Source: Albifimbria verrucaria (taxonomy: Eukaryota; Ascomycota; Sordariomycetes; Hypocreales; Stachybotryaceae). From it: a stretch of DNA of 64,000 bases. The stretch spans positions 2,542,001-2,606,000 of the forward strand of contig JAHREC010000045.1 of NCBI GenBank assembly GCA_020081605.1, given 5' to 3'. The translations under genes were made by a program, and so were the position numbers. Below the pieces are notes generated by a model. It searched no databases. It had not been told where the DNA came from and saw only the letters and a list, made by a program, of their open reading frames with translations. The stretch's first letter is position 1, and every line of letters starts with the position of its first letter. Positions 60,397 through 64,000 of the stretch are shown in pieces.

Positions 60397-62752
60397 GAGG
60401 CGCGTCTCCTCTGACGAGCCGCAACTAGGACAGGAGGTTATGGGTCTCTCCGTCCTAGCATCGCGATCGAGCCACCTCGTGTCGCTGGCAGCCATATGCA
60501 CCCATTTATCCTTATTTTATCCTTTACTGCATTCTGCATGATATCCGCAGGGACGCGCGCCATTCATATGCGTCAACGGTCGCTCGTGTTTTTAATTCTT
60601 ATCGCAACGTGGTTCTGCTTGCGAAGGGACCAACCTACTCCGATTCTACATTGCACCCTTTGGATTGAGCGCATTGGCCAGCCTCGTGAACACCTTGAAG
60701 GAGGGTCGCGCGGGTCAGTCAGGTGGCTGTGGCGCACCCCAATCATCGACATCAGCACGACACCCTCCTGTGGAGAAGTTGGTGGTGGGAGCAGAGGATT
60801 CGTCACAACCAACTCGCCCGTCCACAGGACTTTATTGGCACCCTCTTGCAACATATCCATTGTTGGGGTTACCTCATGAGGTTATTGCCCAGGTGTGGTG
60901 GCTGTGGACAGCGATGTTCGCAAGCTGGAGGTTGTTTCGTGCAGCAGATTCCGAGCCCAGACCAGACGAAACAAGATGCAAGGCGCATGCAGGCGCTGGC
61001 TGCATACATGATCGAAGATGTGGCCACGAATCACGGCGCGTTTTCTTGCCCACCGTCTTTTGGGCTGGCTGGGATCGCTGTGCACTAGTCGTCATGAGCG
61101 ACTCGGCTTCTTCCCTGACCGTTGCATCAGCTCTCATGAATCACAGGCGGGAGCAGCGTGTGCTCGAGAGGCGCTCCCCGCTGTTTGCCTCTCTCTGCAT
61201 GTGTTTTGGTCATGCGGCCATGACAAGTCTGCATCCCAGCCTCCACAGGATCATACGGGAAGTGGAGAAATGGACACACATCTTCGAACATGGCCCTGAC
61301 AATGCCATCATCTGGCTTGTTCCCTGTCCTCCTCTCTCCACCCGGGCATTTTCCCTAACCGCATGTCGCGGGAGAGCAGCCACAGTTGCAAAATGGAGGG
61401 TGTGCGCTATATGTTTGTCTTGGTTGGATCGGCGCTAACGCATGGGTCATCCGGGATCGTTGCATTGGGAGGGTGGCATCCCAATGTCACCCCACCATTG
61501 CTTTTGCATTCGCCTTGCGGATCACGAGGTTGTGCGTTCTCGGTCTCTCGGAGGGGGCCCTCGTGTCTTCTGCAGCACTGCATCGCCGTCGTCGGCATTC
61601 CGAGGCGTGGGTTGTGGGAAAGCGTCTCGGGGCCACGACGGCGGCTATCTCTCACTGTCTCTCCTTTCGTCGTCGCGGATGTGAATTTGTTTGTCGCGGG
61701 TTGGTCATAGATTTCACTTCTTAGCCCCTTTGCAATGATCCCTCTTTCAACACTAGCACTTTATTCTACTCCTATGGGTTTTCTTATTTCATATTCGGCT
61801 CTGGTCAGGCTTTGGGCAAGGGGACCTAACTATAGATTGGTCTGGAAAGGGGTGGGGGTTACGGATATAGAAGCGACACGGCCTATTTTGTCTCTATTGC
61901 TTTATACTTGCGTGGTTGTGGGTTACTGCCCAGTCCATCTTACAATACTGAGTATTACTTTGATTCATCTCATTCCTACATTATGAGGCGGCAAAGGTGG
62001 AACAGGAAATCAGGTGGATACGGGGAGTCATGTGGTCTCTCGTGTTGGAGGCTAGAGAACATGTGGTAGCCAAGGGCTTTATGGAAATTGGGAAACTGGA
62101 AAGCGTTGCTGTTTCTGAATCAGCGCATGGCTTGCACGTTATGACTAGCTATTTTCCTTAGTGGGCGAGTCTGCGAGACTGCAAATTAATCGTTAAAATA
62201 ATCCATTCACTTTCATGCTTCACCTGTCGAGGGCCTGTACTCGCGGATTTTGCGGCTGTGATTAAGAGCTCCATGACCATCTCTTGGTGGCAAGGGAAGA
62301 ATAATTATACTATTGTGATTTTTATCATCGAGCAAATACACTGATTAATTTGTTGATTTGCTATGAAAAGTTCAGTTGTATTAGTTTAGCACGTAATAGA
62401 TACCATCTGCGTTATAACTAACCGTTGTTCAATGTAGTACTGCGACGACGCTGGTTCTCGCAATTCTCTTCGAGCTTATCAGTTGTACGTGAACAACTAG
62501 GCGTGATTTCCCATGCCTAATACCAATTTAATAACGTTTGCCATTCTGGCCTCTGTGAGAGGCATGTGTTGGCACAAAATATCCGGCATCAAGATATTGT
62601 CACTGAGTCAACATGAGCTGACACCAGTTGGCGATGATTCACGGTCCTTACAAGGTGTAATATAGAGTTATATATTTTGACAGTTCCTAAAACCACCACT
62701 GCTACCTCAGAGCTATACAGGTTTGCGGAACATTGGTAGGTCCCCAACGATA
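60397..62752. other. 3' flank of medA-type gene and intergenic spacer
   Basis: The first 1.4 kb is still GC-richer and has overlapping long frames (for example 60665-61438 plus) without protein character, probably 3' UTR or non-coding. After about 61.7 kb the DNA turns AT-rich. No gene seen. Confidence 0.45.
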
Positions 62753-63563
62753 ATGACTAAGTCCACCCACATGTCTTCAGGTCATCGATCACACTCACCC
62801 GACTCTGAAGATTTACCAATCTATACAGACTGGTTGTACTCCAGATACTCGAATGCACAGTACATGAAAGTGGCTATATTGAGTGCGACACTCGCTAACC
62901 ATGATGAATAGTATTGTCAAAGATGCAGCTTGGTTTGGAGACGAGTTGTGGGACCTAAGCTCTTTCGTCACTGATGGTAACCATACTTATCAAGTTCATG
63001 GAATCGGAGAAGTCTCTCTACCTGTTCGAATGTCACTGGTGAGTCGCGGAGATGATCTCGATCAGAGCCTGTTACTTTCATGCGCCTTGTATGTCCCAGA
63101 TGCTCCAAGCAACATACTCGCTGGTGGTGCCTCCCGACATCTCGAGTTTGTTCCTACCATTATCAGCGGTGAGTACCTTGCAATTCTAAGATCAAGCCGT
63201 GTGAAAGAAGTAGCATGTTTTCGAATGTGTCAGGAGTTTCAACACCCGGTGCTGGTTCTGAGCAGCCCTCCATTGGGACCTGCGATTACTAGAGATCATC
63301 AATTAATTCTGAGGGATTTTCTATGGCCCATGTTGGAGCGTCAAACATGGGCGAGAGTTGCGGCTGGGGAAAGGAACTCTTTATCTCCAGAGCTGGGCAA
63401 TTTGTTGACCCAGTCCCAACAACAATGGGTCAATGCTTTCTTCGAATCAGAGGCTGAATTCATGAGGGTCTTCAACTTGAACATCATACGTGGTGCTGCT
63501 TGTACAGCTGGGCGTCATACTTTGAGTGTTCTCATGGATTTTGAGACATTCGATGTGAATTGA
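62753..63563 (+). CDS. Protein with retroelement protease-like (Copia pre-integrase/protease) region
   Basis: The protein of about 250 residues is in two exons. Exon 1 starts at ATG 62753 (MTKSTHMSSGHRSHSPDSED) and reads IYTDWLYSRYSNAQYM. Exon 2 continues VKDAAWFGDELWDLSSFV, YQVHGIGEVSLPVRMSL, LLLSCALYVPDAPSNILAGG and ends at FETFDVN. The series DWLxxxxSNxxxxKDxAWF, then GIGxVxL, then LxxxLYVPxxxxNIL is the pattern of Copia-type protease regions. It also occurs in many single-copy fungal proteins where the catalytic DSG is lost, as here (SRYSN). The intron lies near 62870-62911 (GTGGCT...AATAG with CTAAC branch). The exon phases do not fit perfectly, so a base slip or another splice site is likely. 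No integrase, reverse transcriptase or LTR is visible. Confidence 0.6.
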
Positions 63564-63693
63564 CGAAGGCCTTCGTCCACGGAAATAAGAACGAGTTAGA
63601 GCCCATGGAACGATCATAAAATAAATTTTGATCGGTTCTCAATGATTCATTGGTGACATTGAGTAGATAGCCACAAAATCATTTCAAGGTAAA

Positions 63694-64000
63694 ATGGTTC
63701 TAAAGTGTCATATTATGATTTCAGTTCCTTTGGGCCAATCTTGTCAAAGCCAAGCTTCATACAATCCTCCAAGCGATCTACCTGGACTAAAGTCACAATC
63801 TTTGGGTAATCTTAGCATTACTTCAGCTTGTGTCAGCCCAAGTAAAGGTATGAAGCAGCAGATAGGCTGATCTGAATTAACCATCACTTTGTGTATTCTG
63901 CGCAGTCCAATTTTTCGACGAGGTAACTCAATCCGTCATTCCTATGTTCATCTATTTGCCACAATTGCCACTCCGATCTCTCCCTCCTGTACAGCCCCTA
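63694..64000 (+). CDS. Partial hypothetical protein running off the right edge
   Basis: The frame opens at ATG 63694 (MVLKCHIMISVPLGQSCQSQ) and continues to a donor at 63858 (GTATGA). The acceptor GCGCAG before TCCAATTTTTCG restores the frame to VQFFDEVTQSVIPMFIYLPQ and stays open to the last base. This is a weak call based only on an open frame and one plausible intron. It could instead be a later part of the upstream retroelement-like gene. Confidence 0.35.

Noticed and set aside
60665..61438. Open frame of 257 codons downstream of the medA-type gene
   Set aside because: Amino-acid composition is patternless, several overlapping frames are also open in this GC-richer DNA, and no family motif is present; probably 3' UTR or non-coding.
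1..64000. CRISPR arrays, rRNA genes, complete transposons, LTRs or telomere repeats
   Set aside because: None seen on reading both strands; a eukaryotic window would not be expected to carry CRISPR, and no terminal repeats were found.

Overview
The window looks like nuclear DNA of a filamentous ascomycete (Pezizomycotina). A Sordariomycete is plausible but not proven. The signs are short GT-AG introns of about 45-80 bp with CTRAY-like branch points, a secondary-metabolism and cell-wall-enzyme gene set, a conidiation regulator of the medusa/Acr1/Ren1 family, and an unspliced nuclear tRNA-Val.

Layout. Positions 1-47.4 kb form an AT-richer accessory stretch with wide intergenic gaps. In order it carries: a PL4 rhamnogalacturonan lyase (cut by the left edge), a fungal immunomodulatory protein (FIP/LZ-8 family), an NmrA-like oxidoreductase with an in-frame stop, an RTA1-like membrane protein, an S66 LD-carboxypeptidase-like enzyme, a chitin/polysaccharide deacetylase with a three-part N-terminal beta region, an FAD monooxygenase, tRNA-Val(AAC), a small methyltransferase, a cytochrome P450, a fungal protein-arginine deiminase, an AA11-type LPMO, an unassigned polytopic membrane protein, a GPI-type secreted protein, and a compact candidate isocyanide cluster (FAD monooxygenase / isocyanide synthase-TauD dioxygenase fusion / MFS transporter). 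It ends with a G-alpha homologue that has lost its nucleotide-binding motifs. From 47.4 to about 62 kb the DNA is GC-richer and holds one conserved gene, the medA/Acr1/Ren1-type regulator, behind 10.7 kb without a credible ORF and with several strong 5' splice sites. The right end becomes AT-rich again and has a retroelement-protease-like gene and a partial ORF.

How the genes may work together. Only the 36.2-43.9 kb block looks like a pathway. The FAD monooxygenase and the isocyanide synthase-dioxygenase are divergently transcribed from a 1.36 kb shared region, and the MFS transporter follows on the synthase strand. The other enzymes (RG lyase, chitin deacetylase, AA11 LPMO, P450, PAD) look like independent accessory functions for wall polymers, secretion or specialised metabolism.

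Quality caution. About eleven genes are interrupted by single-base frame slips. Nearly all sit in short homopolymers of G, C or A, and one extra base normally repairs the frame. This looks like systematic homopolymer under-calling in the assembly rather than mass pseudogenisation. I therefore give those genes as full spans and state where each frame slips.
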